Positions 29,637-39,507 of a DNA stretch of 64,000 nt are shown here, piece by piece (positions within the stretch are counted from its first letter, which is position 1; the number at the start of each line of letters is the position of its first letter). Under the pieces are notes generated by a model that saw only the letters and a program-made list of their open reading frames with translations, was not told the DNA's origin and searched no databases. The translations under genes and the position numbers were made by a program. Where the stretch lies: the NCBI RefSeq assembly GCF_030652235.1, contig NZ_JAUSBA010000010.1, forward strand, positions 1 to 64,000, in the 5' to 3' direction. This DNA is from Cypionkella sp. (GTDB lineage Bacteria; Pseudomonadota; Alphaproteobacteria; Rhodobacterales; Rhodobacteraceae).

Positions 29637-31165
29637 CCGATTCCGCCCCGCGCAAACGCAGCGCGACCCGTGGCCCGCGCACGATGGGGGCGCTGCATCA
29701 GGCACCATTTGGTCAGGTGCCGCGGCCTTATGCGCCCACCGAAGTGCTGTCGGCGGATCATGTCATGGCGATCCACCGATCCGCTTTGCGGGTGTTGGCT
29801 GAGATTGGCATGGCGGTGCTGGAGCCGCGGGCGCGGGACTTATTCGCACAAGCGGGGGCAGAGGTTTCGGGCGAGATGGTGCGGCTGGATGCGGATTTGG
29901 TTGGCGGTTTGCTGTCGACGGTGCCGCGCACTTTTGGGCTAGAGGCGCGCAATCCGGCACGGAGTCTGCGGTTTGGTGGTGTGGATTGCGTGTTCGCCTC
30001 GGTCGGCGGGCCTGCCTATGTGATGGACAATGACGGCGGTCGCCGCACGGGCAGCTTTGCCGAGATGCAGGATTATCTGAAGCTTATTCAAAGTCTTAAC
30101 GTGATCCACCAAAGTGGGGGCAATCCGTTTGAACCGATGGATCTGCCTGCCGACACCCGCTATCTCGACTGCTTTCATGCGCAGATTCGGCTGTTGGACA
30201 AGAACTGGCAGACCGAAACCTTGGGGCGACAGCGGACGTTGGACGGCATCGAGATGGCGGCGATTTCTTTGGGCACCACGCCGGAAGGCTTGCGCGACCG
30301 CCCGTGTTTGCTGGGCATCATCAACACCAACTCGCCGTTGCAGCTGGACATCCCGATGGCCGAGGGGCTGATGACGATGGCGGAATACGGGCAGGTGGTG
30401 GTGATCACCCCGTTCACGCTGGCGGGCGCGATGAGCCCGGTGACGCTGGCGGGGGCGCTGGTGATGCAACATGCCGAGGCGATGGTGGGCATCGCTTTGA
30501 CTCAGATCGTGCGAAAGGGCGTGCCGGTGATGTATGGTGGGTTTACCTCGAACGTCGATATGCGGTCGGGTGCGCCCGCGTTTGGCACGCCGGAATATAC
30601 CAAGGCGGCGCAGGCCTCGGGGCAGCTTGCGCGGCTGATCGGGGTGCCGTTTCGGTCGTCGAACGTCAATGCGGCGAATGAGGTTGATGCGCAGGCGGCG
30701 TATGAGTCGCAGATGTCGCTGTGGGGCGCGATGATGGGCGGCGCGCATCTGATCGAACACGCGGCGGGGTGGCTGCATGGCGGGCTGACGGCGAGTTTTG
30801 AGAAGCTGATTGTCGATGCCGAAATGCTGCAGATGATGCAGGAATATTTCAAGCCGCTGGTGGTGGATGAAGCGACATTGGCGTTTGATGCGATCCGCGA
30901 GGTGGGGTCCGGCGGGCATTTCTTTGGATCAGATCACACGATGAGCCGCTATGAGCAGGCGTTTTACACGCCGCTGTTGTCGAATTGGGACAACCATACG
31001 ACATGGCTGGACAAGGGCGGCATCAAGACCCGCGAGCGGGCGAATTTGGTTTGGAAGCAGATGCTTGCGGAATATGAACAGCCACCGCTGGACCCTGCGA
31101 TTGATGAGGCGCTGGGCGCTTTCGTGGCACGGCGCAAGGCTGAAGGCGGCGCGCCGATGAATTAG
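29633..31165 (+). CDS. MttB-family (non-pyrrolysine) methyltransferase homologue
   Basis: A 510-residue member of the trimethylamine methyltransferase superfamily (COG5598). The frame is open throughout, with no internal TAG, so it lacks the pyrrolysine codon of archaeal MttB. Characterised relatives of this kind demethylate glycine betaine, proline betaine or carnitine, passing the methyl to a corrinoid protein. Recognisable parts are SVGGPAYVMDNDGGRR, HQSGGNPFEPMDLPA, YGGFTSNVDMRSGAPAFGTPEY and the C-terminal FGSDHTMSRYEQAFY. ATG 29633 overlaps the dehydrogenase stop by four bases. No corrinoid protein gene lies in the window, so its partner must be elsewhere or its chemistry differs. Confidence 0.9.
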   Translation: MTDSAPRKRSATRGPRTMGALHQAPFGQVPRPYAPTEVLSADHVMAIHRSALRVLAEIGMAVLEPRARDLFAQAGAEVSGEMVRLDADLVGGLLSTVPRTFGLEARNPARSLRFGGVDCVFASVGGPAYVMDNDGGRRTGSFAEMQDYLKLIQSLNVIHQSGGNPFEPMDLPADTRYLDCFHAQIRLLDKNWQTETLGRQRTLDGIEMAAISLGTTPEGLRDRPCLLGIINTNSPLQLDIPMAEGLMTMAEYGQVVVITPFTLAGAMSPVTLAGALVMQHAEAMVGIALTQIVRKGVPVMYGGFTSNVDMRSGAPAFGTPEYTKAAQASGQLARLIGVPFRSSNVNAANEVDAQAAYESQMSLWGAMMGGAHLIEHAAGWLHGGLTASFEKLIVDAEMLQMMQEYFKPLVVDEATLAFDAIREVGSGGHFFGSDHTMSRYEQAFYTPLLSNWDNHTTWLDKGGIKTRERANLVWKQMLAEYEQPPLDPAIDEALGAFVARRKAEGGAPMN

Positions 31166-31186
31166 GCGGGCATTGCTGCCCGCCTA
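31163..31186. terminator. Bidirectional hairpin between methyltransferase gene and dnaJ
   Basis: A perfect 10-bp stem TAGGCGGGCA/TGCCCGCCTA with a TTGC loop. The methyltransferase stop codon is the first three bases of the stem, and dnaJ ends four bases beyond it, so one hairpin serves both convergent genes. Confidence 0.75.
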
Positions 31187-31189
31187 AAT

Positions 31190-32335
31190 TTAGCTTTTCA
31201 TGCCGTCCCAAAAGCCTTTGACCTTTGAGAAAAACGAGCTGCCTTCGGGGTTGTTATCGGTGGCCAGCGTATCGAATTCCCGCAGGATTTCTTTCTGACG
31301 CGCGGTCAGATTGACCGGGGTTTCCACCGCCAACTCGATCACCATATCGCCGGAACCACCGCCACGCAGCGCGGGCATGCCTTTAGCGCGCAGGCGCATT
31401 TGCTTGCCGGTTTGCGCGCCCGATGGCACTTTGACACGAGATTTTCCGCCGTCAATTGTCGGCACTTCGATCTCACCACCCAAGGCAGCGGTGGCCAGAC
31501 TGACCGGCACGCGGCAGAACAGATGCACGCCGTCGCGTTGGAAAATCGCGTGCTCTTTCATCTCGATAAAGATGTAAAGATCACCCGACGGGCCGCCACG
31601 CATCCCGGCCTCGCCCTCGCCCGCCAAGCGGATTCGGGTGCCAGTTTCCACCCCAGCCGGGATGTTGACCGACAGCGAGCGGTCTTTTTCGATCCGACCA
31701 TGGCCTGCGCAATTCTTGCAGGGGTTTTTCACCATCTGGCCCGCACCGTTACAGGTCGGGCAGGTGCGTTCGACAGTAAAGAACCCTTGCTGTGCGCGGA
31801 CCTTGCCCATGCCGGAACAGGTCGGGCAAGTCACAGGCTCCGCGCCGCCTTCGGCCCCGGTGCCGTGGCAGATGTCACAGGTGACGGATGTGGGCACGTT
31901 GATGGTTTTCTGAACACCCGCAAAGGCTTCTTCCATGCTGACGCGCATATTATAGCGCAGATCAGAGCCACGCTGCGCCCGCGAACGCCCGCCGCCCCGG
32001 CCACCGGTAAAGTTGCCGAACAGATCTTCAAACACGTCCGAAAACGCAGAGGCAAAATCACCGTTGCCTCCCGCATAGCCACCACGTTGACCGCCGCCGC
32101 CCATGCCACCTTCAAACGCCGCATGACCATAACGGTCGTATGCCGCCTTTTTGTCGGCGTCTTTCATCACCTCATAGGCTTCGTTCAGCTCTTTGAACTG
32201 AGCTTCGGCGTTGGGATTGTCAGAATTGCGGTCGGGGTGAAGCTCTTTTGCTTTCACCCGGTAAGCCTTCTTCAAATCCTCTGCGGAAGCGCCCTTCGAG
32301 GCACCAAGAATGTCGTAATAATCGCGCTTTGCCAT
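31190..32335 (-). CDS. dnaJ: Chaperone DnaJ
   Basis: A 381-residue Hsp40 co-chaperone that delivers clients to DnaK and stimulates its ATPase. The J domain (1-70) has the HPD motif in ELHPDRN. A Gly/Phe-rich region (about 75-115) follows, then four zinc-binding CxxCxGxG repeats ([32 protein letters not shown]) and the C-terminal substrate domains. ATG 32335 gives [11 protein letters not shown], the standard start. It lies downstream of dnaK on the same strand, separated by 70 bases with a strong hairpin. Confidence 0.98.
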   Translation of the reverse strand: MAKRDYYDILGASKGASAEDLKKAYRVKAKELHPDRNSDNPNAEAQFKELNEAYEVMKDADKKAAYDRYGHAAFEGGMGGGGQRGGYAGGNGDFASAFSDVFEDLFGNFTGGRGGGRSRAQRGSDLRYNMRVSMEEAFAGVQKTINVPTSVTCDICHGTGAEGGAEPVTCPTCSGMGKVRAQQGFFTVERTCPTCNGAGQMVKNPCKNCAGHGRIEKDRSLSVNIPAGVETGTRIRLAGEGEAGMRGGPSGDLYIFIEMKEHAIFQRDGVHLFCRVPVSLATAALGGEIEVPTIDGGKSRVKVPSGAQTGKQMRLRAKGMPALRGGGSGDMVIELAVETPVNLTARQKEILREFDTLATDNNPEGSSFFSKVKGFWDGMKS

Positions 32336-32360
32336 GCAAAACCCCTTCATGGGAACGCGG

Positions 32361-32388
32361 CAGGGCGGCCCTTAGCTGGGCCGCCCTG
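32361..32388 (-). terminator. Stem-loop between dnaK and dnaJ
   Basis: A perfect 11-bp stem (CAGGGCGGCCC/GGGCCGCCCTG) with a six-base loop and no T-run in the minus direction. It probably causes partial termination or RNA processing, so that dnaK exceeds dnaJ. Confidence 0.65.
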
Positions 32389-32405
32389 TTTTGGTTCCTG
32401 GCGGC

Positions 32406-34313
32406 TTACTTCCGCTTGTTGTTCCCGAGATCCTCAAAGTCAGCGTCGATGATGTCTTCATCCACGCCACGCTGATTATCCTCATCCTTCCCATCAGCTT
32501 GATCTGCCGAGGACTTGTAGATCGCCTCGCCCAGCTTCATCGCCGCTTCGGTCAGGTTTTGGATGCCGCCTTTGATCTTGCCAGCATTTTCCGTCGTCAG
32601 CGCATCTTCCAGCGCCGACATTGCCAGTTCGATCACTTCGACAGTCGAAGGATCAACCTTGTCAGAGTGTTCTGCCAGCGAGCGTTTGGTCGAGTGCATC
32701 AGGCTTTCGGCCTGATTCTTCGATTCCACCAGCTCTTTACGCTCTTTATCGGCCTCGGCATTGGCTTCGGCGTCTTTCACCATTTTCTCAATATCCTCGT
32801 CGGACAGACCGCCCGAGGCTTGAATGGTGATCGCTTGCTCTTTGTTGGTGCCTTTGTCTTTGGCTTTCACCGACACGATGCCGTTGGCGTCGATGTCAAA
32901 TGTCACCTCGATCTGCGGCAGACCGCGCGGAGCCGGCGGGATGCTTTCCAGATTGAACTGGCCCAGCATCTTGTTGTCGGCAGCCATTTCCCGTTCGCCT
33001 TGGAAGACGCGAATGGTCACGGCGTTTTGGTTGTCTTCCGCCGTCGAGAACACTTGGCTTTTCTTGGTCGGGATCGTGGTGTTGCGGTCGATCAAGCGGG
33101 TGAACACACCGCCCAAGGTTTCGATGCCCAAGGACAGCGGCGTTACGTCGAGCAGAACCACGTCTTTGACGTCGCCTTGCAACACGCCTGCTTGGATCGC
33201 AGCACCAGCGGCCACAACTTCATCCGGGTTCACACCCTTATGCGGCTCTTTTCCGAAGAACTTGGTCACTTCTTCCAGAACGCGCGGCATCCGGGTCATA
33301 CCGCCGACCAGAACCACTTCGTCAATGTCGCCGATCGAGATGCCAGCGTCCTTCAACGCAGCAGCGCAGGGCTTCATCGACTTTTTCACCAGATCATCGA
33401 CCAAGGATTCAAGCTTGGCACGGGTCAGCTTGACCACCAAGTGCAGCGGCTGGCCGGTGTTTTTGTCCATGCTGATGAACGGCTGGTTGATTTCGGTCTG
33501 CTGGCTGGACGAAAGCTCGATCTTCGCTTTTTCCGCCGCTTCCTTCAGACGCTGCAGCGCCATCTTGTCCAAGGACAGATCAACGCCGTGCTCTTTCTTG
33601 AACTGATCCGCCAAGTAATTGACGATGCGCATGTCGAAGTCTTCACCACCCAAGAACGTGTCGCCGTTGGTGGATTTCACCTCGAACAAACCGTCGTCGA
33701 TTTCCAGAATGGTAATATCGAACGTACCGCCGCCAAGGTCATAAACCGCGATGGTACGGGCTTCTTTTTTGTCCAGACCGTAGGCCAATGCGGCTGCGGT
33801 CGGCTCGTTGATGATGCGCAGCACTTCCAGACCCGCGATGCGGCCCGCGTCTTTGGTGGCTTGGCGTTGCGCGTCATTGAAATAGGCAGGCACCGTGATC
33901 ACGGCTTGGGTGACGGTTTCGCCCAAGTAGCTTTCAGCGGTTTCTTTCATCTTTTGCAGGATGACAGCCGAAACCTGAGCGGGGGAGTATTTCTCACCGC
34001 GCACTTCGACCCAAGCATCGCCGTTGCCACCGTTGACGATCTTGTACGGCATGTTCTTCTGGTCTTTGACGATGACGGGATCGTCATGGCGACGACCGAT
34101 CAATCGCTTGACGGCGAAGATCGTGTTGCTGGCGTTGGTGACAGCCTGCCGCTTGGCAGCTTGGCCGACCAGACGCTCGGTTTCTGTGTAGGCTACGATA
34201 GACGGCGTGGTGCGCGCGCCTTCCGAGTTTTCGATGATCCGGGGTTGCGATCCGTCCATGATGGCGACGCAAGAGTTGGTCGTCCCGAGGTCAATCCCAA
34301 TGACTTTGGCCAT
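32406..34313 (-). CDS. dnaK: Chaperone DnaK (Hsp70)
   Basis: A 635-residue ATP-dependent chaperone. ATG 34313 gives [17 protein letters not shown], the canonical start; the longer frame is the leader. The nucleotide-binding domain (1-385) has the phosphate loops [13 protein letters not shown] and [11 protein letters not shown]. The substrate-binding domain and lid follow, and the protein ends in an acidic, Asp/Glu-rich tail. Expressed from the heat-shock-type promoter at 34421-34452 and followed by dnaJ. Confidence 0.99.
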   Translation of the reverse strand: MAKVIGIDLGTTNSCVAIMDGSQPRIIENSEGARTTPSIVAYTETERLVGQAAKRQAVTNASNTIFAVKRLIGRRHDDPVIVKDQKNMPYKIVNGGNGDAWVEVRGEKYSPAQVSAVILQKMKETAESYLGETVTQAVITVPAYFNDAQRQATKDAGRIAGLEVLRIINEPTAAALAYGLDKKEARTIAVYDLGGGTFDITILEIDDGLFEVKSTNGDTFLGGEDFDMRIVNYLADQFKKEHGVDLSLDKMALQRLKEAAEKAKIELSSSQQTEINQPFISMDKNTGQPLHLVVKLTRAKLESLVDDLVKKSMKPCAAALKDAGISIGDIDEVVLVGGMTRMPRVLEEVTKFFGKEPHKGVNPDEVVAAGAAIQAGVLQGDVKDVVLLDVTPLSLGIETLGGVFTRLIDRNTTIPTKKSQVFSTAEDNQNAVTIRVFQGEREMAADNKMLGQFNLESIPPAPRGLPQIEVTFDIDANGIVSVKAKDKGTNKEQAITIQASGGLSDEDIEKMVKDAEANAEADKERKELVESKNQAESLMHSTKRSLAEHSDKVDPSTVEVIELAMSALEDALTTENAGKIKGGIQNLTEAAMKLGEAIYKSSADQADGKDEDNQRGVDEDIIDADFEDLGNNKRK

Positions 34314-34420
34314 AAGTAGGTCCCTTTCCTTAGGCGATGTTGTGGTGCGGAACCCAAACAGGCATTCCGTCCCGATCCCATGAGACCCGGAAGGGCTACT
34401 GCCCGTTTCCGGCTTCTGGG

Positions 34421-34452
34421 CGTATATAGGCAGGCTGATTTGACCCTGCAAG
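34421..34452 (-). promoter_or_regulatory. RpoH-type heat-shock promoter of dnaKJ
   Basis: On the minus strand CTTG (34449-34452), an 18-base spacer and CCTATATACG (34421-34430) match the published alphaproteobacterial heat-shock consensus CTTG-N17/18-CYTATNTNNG at every fixed position. It lies about 108 bases before the dnaK start codon. Confidence 0.85.
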
Positions 34453-34685
34453 CGCTGCGTGGGGGGTAAAACCTAATCAATGATCGGAAAATTGTCGGGT
34501 TTGGATTGTGGGGGCGGATTTCAGGGTGCCCAAGGCGCCAAACGACAGGAACCGCGCAAGGTTTTCGCAGGCTGATCGCGGCTTGCTGCCCAAAACAGAT
34601 CAAGGCCGATACCAAAGCCTTGGTCGCACATGCCATCCGAACAGGCCAGCCCGCGCAACACGGCTATGTCACACCCTCAACCGCT

Positions 34686-35507
34686 TCATCGTCCAGCGCC
34701 CCAGCTGGCAGAGACATGCCTGCGGGTGAAATTCTCGCCCATCAGGCCAATGATCATCAGCACGAATGTCACCCAGATGGTGTAATCGATCGAGCTGTTG
34801 TGCGGGTGGTAGTTCTGAAACATATAGCCACGGGTCTGGTCAATCGAGTGGAACAGCGGGTTCCATGTGTAATAATGCAGACGGCTGGACGGCATGGTGT
34901 TGGCCAAGAACATCTTGCCGGAAAAGATCATGTTGGCGCGGGCGTAGATCGAGGTCGCGATGCTGAAAAACTCGGGTTGCCAAGGGGTTGCGGCCTTGAA
35001 GATCATCCCCACCCCAATGCCCGAGGCCCAGGACAGCATGTAAATCCCAATCACCGGCACCGGATCGTAGATGGTGATCGGGGTCCACAATGTGTGGTAG
35101 AAGAACAGGATCACCATGGCCGACAGGGTTTGCAGATACAGCGCCCCCAACGCCGCCGAGGAAATCGACACAATCGTGTTCATCGGTGAATGTTTCATCA
35201 TCGCCGAGGTTGGCCCGTCTGACTTTGAAACTGCACTCAGCGTTTTGGCATGAGTGGCAAAGTTGAACACCCCCGACATGATATACAGCACGAAATCACC
35301 GCGCACCCCCGAGCCGCGCATCCCCAGCAGATCAAACATGAACACCATGATCACCACCATCAGCACCGACTGGATGATGCTCATCAACAGCCCGATCACC
35401 GCATTGCCGTGCTGCTTGCGCACATGTCGCACGGCGGCGTGAAAGATCAGCTCCAGCATGGCAAAGCCGCTGGTCACTTTGGTGCGTTTGACTTCTGGGC
35501 GAAACAT
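34686..35507 (-). CDS. ABC-2 type polysaccharide export permease (KpsM-like)
   Basis: A 273-residue membrane protein with about six helices, resembling the permease of capsule or O-polysaccharide exporters. Typical elements are the N-terminal cytoplasmic segment, the LLMSIIQSVLMVVIMVFMF helix and the late YYTWNPLFHSIDQTRGYMF loop. Its ATPase is not adjacent, so it must pair with one encoded elsewhere. It lies divergently beside cysQ-kdsB and the glycosyltransferase genes, which supports a role in surface glycan export. It begins 136 bases from cysQ. Confidence 0.8.
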   Translation of the reverse strand: MFRPEVKRTKVTSGFAMLELIFHAAVRHVRKQHGNAVIGLLMSIIQSVLMVVIMVFMFDLLGMRGSGVRGDFVLYIMSGVFNFATHAKTLSAVSKSDGPTSAMMKHSPMNTIVSISSAALGALYLQTLSAMVILFFYHTLWTPITIYDPVPVIGIYMLSWASGIGVGMIFKAATPWQPEFFSIATSIYARANMIFSGKMFLANTMPSSRLHYYTWNPLFHSIDQTRGYMFQNYHPHNSSIDYTIWVTFVLMIIGLMGENFTRRHVSASWGAGR

Positions 35508-35643
35508 TACTGCAACCTCATGTTTGGGCGAAGCCCATTATGGCGCAGGAAATCTTGCTGTTCCCTTTGCAAGCGATGATAAAGGCGATGTCTGAATTAA
35601 TCAACAACACGGCAATGCGATGACGCGCTTGTCAGGAGAGCCT

Positions 35644-36438
35644 ATGAACTTTGACCATCTGATCCCCGTCATTCGCCGTCTGGCCCTGGAAGCCGGCGAC
35701 CGCATCATGCAGGTCTATAACGGCCCGGATTTTGCGGTGAAGTCGAAATCTGATGCAAGCCCGGTGACCGAAGCCGATGAGGCCGCCGATGCGATCATCT
35801 CGGCGGGCCTGCGCGCAGCGTTCCCGGAAGTGGTGCTGATCACCGAAGAACAGGCGGACAGCCACGCTTTGACAGCCTCGACCTTCCTGATTGTCGATCC
35901 GCTGGATGGCACCAAAGAATTCGTGCAGCGTCGTGGCGATTTCACCGTCAACATCGCCTATGTCGAAAACGGCGTGCCGTTGCGCGGGGTGGTCTATGCG
36001 CCCGCGCAAGGTCGGTTGTTCTACACGCAGGCAGATGGTTCGACGGTGGAAGAAACTGGGGTGTTCGCTAAGGATGCGGCTGGTCCGGTGACGCGGCTTT
36101 CCGTCTCCAAGCCCGACAATACCGCGCTGATGGTGGTGGCGTCAAAATCCCACCGAGATGCCGCGACCGATGACTACATCGCGAAATACGCCTACAAAGA
36201 TATGAAATCGGCGGGTTCCAGCCTGAAATTCTGTCTGATCGCAACCGGAGAGGCCGATCTTTACCCCCGGCTTGGTCGAACGATGGAATGGGACACCGCC
36301 GCAGGCGATGCCGTGCTGCGCGGCGCGGGGGGGCATGTTGTGCGCTTTGATGATCACACCCCGCTCGCTTATGGCAAACAAGGCTGGGACAACCCGTTTT
36401 TCATCGCCTACGCCCCCGGCGTGGCCTTGCAAAAATGA
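35644..36438 (+). CDS. cysQ: 3'(2'),5'-bisphosphate nucleotidase CysQ
   Basis: A 264-residue member of the inositol-monophosphatase superfamily that hydrolyses PAP (and PAPS) to AMP. Metal-binding motifs are TEE (67-69), DPLDGT (85-90) and the late EWDTAAGD. ATG 35644 (MNFDHLIP) has AGGAGAG just upstream; the longer frame from 35620 lacks such a site. kdsB starts in its last four bases. PAP is the by-product of sulfotransferases, and a sulfotransferase gene lies at 43422 in the same region, which ties this enzyme to glycan sulfation as well as sulfate assimilation. Confidence 0.94.
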   Translation: MNFDHLIPVIRRLALEAGDRIMQVYNGPDFAVKSKSDASPVTEADEAADAIISAGLRAAFPEVVLITEEQADSHALTASTFLIVDPLDGTKEFVQRRGDFTVNIAYVENGVPLRGVVYAPAQGRLFYTQADGSTVEETGVFAKDAAGPVTRLSVSKPDNTALMVVASKSHRDAATDDYIAKYAYKDMKSAGSSLKFCLIATGEADLYPRLGRTMEWDTAAGDAVLRGAGGHVVRFDDHTPLAYGKQGWDNPFFIAYAPGVALQK

Positions 36439-37223
36439 GCGTGCTTCTGGTCATTCCGGCCCGCTATGCCAGCGCGCGCTATCCGGGCAAGCCCTTGGTT
36501 TCGCTGAAAGGCCCGGATGGCGAGAAGACCCTGATCCGGCGCAGCTGGGAGGCTGCCATGGCGGTGTGCGGGATCGCGCGTGTTGTGGTGGCCACCGACG
36601 ATACCCGCATCCGCGACCACGCGGCGGGCTTCGGGGCCGAGGTGATTATGACCTCTTCCACCGCGCAAAACGGCACCGAACGCTGCGCGGAAGTGGCGGC
36701 TTTGTTGCCGGGGTATGACATTGTGGTAAACCTGCAAGGCGACGCGCCGCTGACGCCCGCGTGGTTTGTTGAAGACCTGATTGCGGGCCTGCGCGCCGCC
36801 CCCGAAGCCGACATCGCCACCCCGGTGCTGCGCTGCGATGGTCGGGCGCTGAACGGCTTTCTGGCGGATCGTCGTGCGGGGCGTGTCGGCGGCACAACGG
36901 CGGTTTTTGGCGCGGGAATGCGGGGCCTGTATTTCTCGAAAGAGGTGATCCCCTTCACCGGGCGCAGTTACGGCGATGATGAAGCCACCCCGGTGTTCCA
37001 CCATGTCGGCGTCTACGCCTACCGCCCTGCCGCTTTGGCCGCTTATCCAACATGGCCCATCGGCCCGCTAGAAGCGCTTGAAGGTCTGGAGCAACTGCGT
37101 TTCCTCGAAAACGGACGGCAAGTGCTGTGTGTTGAGGTTGATGGCAAAGGCCGGACGTTCTGGGAGTTGAACAACCCCTCTGACGTGCTGGTGATCGAGG
37201 CCGCATTGGCAGCGCTGGCATGA
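36435..37223 (+). CDS. kdsB: 3-deoxy-manno-octulosonate cytidylyltransferase
   Basis: A 262-residue nucleotidyltransferase that activates Kdo as CMP-Kdo for LPS inner core or capsule linker synthesis. The N-terminal signature is IPARYASARYPGKPL, followed by VVVATDD, SGTERCAE-like TAQNGTERCAE and VVNLQGDAPL. The length is normal. It is coupled to cysQ and to the following glycosyltransferase by ATGA overlaps. It may be the LPS enzyme or the capsule paralogue (KpsU type); the neighbourhood leans to a surface glycan operon, but it is the only copy visible. Confidence 0.93.
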   Translation: MSVLLVIPARYASARYPGKPLVSLKGPDGEKTLIRRSWEAAMAVCGIARVVVATDDTRIRDHAAGFGAEVIMTSSTAQNGTERCAEVAALLPGYDIVVNLQGDAPLTPAWFVEDLIAGLRAAPEADIATPVLRCDGRALNGFLADRRAGRVGGTTAVFGAGMRGLYFSKEVIPFTGRSYGDDEATPVFHHVGVYAYRPAALAAYPTWPIGPLEALEGLEQLRFLENGRQVLCVEVDGKGRTFWELNNPSDVLVIEAALAALA

Positions 37224-38437
37224 CCACGCCCCCCGTCAGCGTCATCGTCGTCAGCCGCCACCGCGCGGCCGCTTTGATGCGCTGCATTGTGGCTTTAACC
37301 CAGCAGGATCATCCGAATGTTGAGCTGATCGTGGTGGCCGACCCCGAGGCGATCCGGCAGGCGGAAACCCTTTCCTTGCCGCTGAAATGCGTGACGTTTG
37401 ACGAGGCCAACATCAGCGCCGCCCGCAACGCCGGGCTGGCCGTGGCTGCTGCTTCCATCGTGGCCTTCATCGACGATGATGCGGTGGCCGAACCGACATG
37501 GCTGTCGCGACTGGCCGCGCCCTTTGCCAATCCCGAAGTGACCGCCAGCACAGGCTTTATCCGAGGCCGCAACGGCATTTCCTATCAATGGCAGGCCTGC
37601 GAGGTCGATCAATTCGGCCAAGACCACCCGCTGACCATCACCGAGCCGACACTGCGCCCCAACGCGCCGCAGCGTGCGGTGAAAACCCAAGGCACCAACT
37701 GCGCCTTCCGCCGTGATGCTTTGCTGGCGATTGGCGGCTTTGATCCGGCCTACCGCTTTTATCTGGACGAAGCCGATGTGAATCTGCGGATGGTGGGCCA
37801 AAACCTGTCCGGCCTGACCGCGATCATCCCCGACGCGCAAGTGCATCACGGCTATCTCGCCAGCAGCCGTCGTGCTGCCAATCGCATGCCACTCAGCCTG
37901 CATGACATTGCCGCCAGCACGGCGATTTTCCTACGCCGCCACGCGCCCGAAGCCGACATGGGGGCCGCGCTAAAGGCTTTGTCCTTGCGGGAATCTAGCC
38001 GTATCGCCGCGCATCGTCGCGCGGGCCGCATTGACGCGCAGGCGGAACTGGCCCTGCTGACCAGCCTCACCCAGGGCTGGGCCGAGGGGCTTGCCCATCC
38101 TCTCGCCGCGCCGCCCCCGCTCTTCCCAGCAACCACCCCAATGCAAGCTTTAGATACAGGTCCCCGCCCCGGCAAGATCCTGTCCGGGCGGTTCTGGCAA
38201 AAGCGTCGACTGCTGGCCGAAGCCACAGCCAGCACCGCTACCATTACCACGGTTTTCCTGTTCACCCCCACCGCCCGCCCGCACAAACTCAGCTTCCAGC
38301 CTCAGGGTTATTGGCTGCAAACCGGTGGTATCTTTGGCCAATCGACGCGGCACGGGCCGCGCTTTCGGGTGATCTCGTTCGGCAAGCGGGTGGAAGAAGA
38401 AACCGCACGGCTTGCCCAATATCGTCCTATCGCCTAA
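37220..38437 (+). CDS. Glycosyltransferase family 2
   Basis: A 405-residue protein. The GT-A fold lies at about 5-240: VSVIVVSRHRAAAL, ISAARNAGLAVA, the metal-binding FIDDDAV and GTNCAFRRDALLAIGGFDPAY with DEADVNLRM. The C-terminal about 160 residues have no motif I recognise. It is probably an inverting transferase adding a sugar to a surface glycan; donor and acceptor are unknown. ATG 37220 overlaps kdsB by four bases. Confidence 0.88.
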   Translation: MTTPPVSVIVVSRHRAAALMRCIVALTQQDHPNVELIVVADPEAIRQAETLSLPLKCVTFDEANISAARNAGLAVAAASIVAFIDDDAVAEPTWLSRLAAPFANPEVTASTGFIRGRNGISYQWQACEVDQFGQDHPLTITEPTLRPNAPQRAVKTQGTNCAFRRDALLAIGGFDPAYRFYLDEADVNLRMVGQNLSGLTAIIPDAQVHHGYLASSRRAANRMPLSLHDIAASTAIFLRRHAPEADMGAALKALSLRESSRIAAHRRAGRIDAQAELALLTSLTQGWAEGLAHPLAAPPPLFPATTPMQALDTGPRPGKILSGRFWQKRRLLAEATASTATITTVFLFTPTARPHKLSFQPQGYWLQTGGIFGQSTRHGPRFRVISFGKRVEEETARLAQYRPIA

Positions 38438-38610
38438 GCGGCGGCGAAAATCTGCTGCACCCATGCAACTTTTCCCCGCAACCCGCGTTGTAAGAACGTG
38501 CTACTACACCTCGACACCGCCACAGGCATCGCAGACAGATTGTTCTCTTAAGATTTCTGCGATAGGCTTGAAAAAACAAAAATGCTTAGGCTGCGCGAAA
38601 GATTGGGCAA

Positions 38611-39504
38611 ATGAAGATCAAAAAAGTCACAAAAGCAGTGTTCCCGGTTGCCGGAATGGGCACGCGGTTTCTGCCAGCCACCAAATCCATCCCGAAAGAG
38701 ATCATGACTCTGGTGGACCGGCCGCTGATTCAATACGCGATTGATGAGGCGCGCGCGGCGGGCATCAAAGAGTTTATCTTCGTCACCTCGCGCGGCAAAT
38801 CCGCGCTTGAGGATTACTTCGATCACTCACCCGAGCTGGAAAACACCCTGCGCAAAGCCGGGAAAGATGATTTGTTGGAGATCCTGAAGGAAACCAACAT
38901 GGATTCTGGCGCGATTGCCTATCTGCGTCAAACCCGCCCCTTGGGCCTTGGTCATGCCGTCTGGTGCGCTCGCCGTCTGATCGGGGATGAACCCTTTGCC
39001 GTGCTGCTGCCCGATGACGTGATCGCGGCTGAGAAGCCGTGTTTGCAACAGATGATGGAAGCTTACGAGCAAACCGGCGGCAATATGGTCGCCGCGATGG
39101 AAGTGCCGCCGCACAAGGCCTCGTCTTATGGTGTGTTGGACATTGCCGAGGATATGGGCGCGATTGTGCTGGCCAAAGGCATGGTTGAAAAGCCGAAAGC
39201 CGAGGATGCGCCGTCGAATCTGGCGGTGATCGGTCGTTATATCTTGACACCCAAGGTGTTGAGCAACCTGAACAAAATGAAGCAAGGCGCGGGCGGTGAA
39301 ATTCAGCTGACCGACGCCATCGCCGAAGAAACCAAGACTGGCAAAGTCTACGGCTATCGCTTCCGTGGCCAGCGCTATGATTGCGGCTCGAAAGCGGGCT
39401 TCTTGCAAGCAACGGTTGCCTTCGGTCTTGCGCGCCCTGATCTGCGTGAGGAATTCGGCGCCTATCTGAACGACATGATCGCGCTGCAAAAAGCGGCGCA
39501 GTAA
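38611..39504 (+). CDS. galU: UTP-glucose-1-phosphate uridylyltransferase
   Basis: A 297-residue nucleotidyltransferase making UDP-glucose, precursor of many surface glycans. The N-terminal [22 protein letters not shown]-like motif (about 10-30), the AVLLPDDVI segment and the C-terminal [19 protein letters not shown] are strong GalU signatures. A 173-base intergenic region with AT-rich promoter-like sequence precedes it, so it probably starts a new transcription unit that continues into the next glycosyltransferase. Confidence 0.96.
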   Translation: [297 protein letters not shown]

Positions 39505-39507
39505 GCG

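Noticed and set aside
32391-34319. 642-codon open frame on the plus strand opposite dnaK
   Set aside because: Shadow of dnaK; no recognisable protein features.
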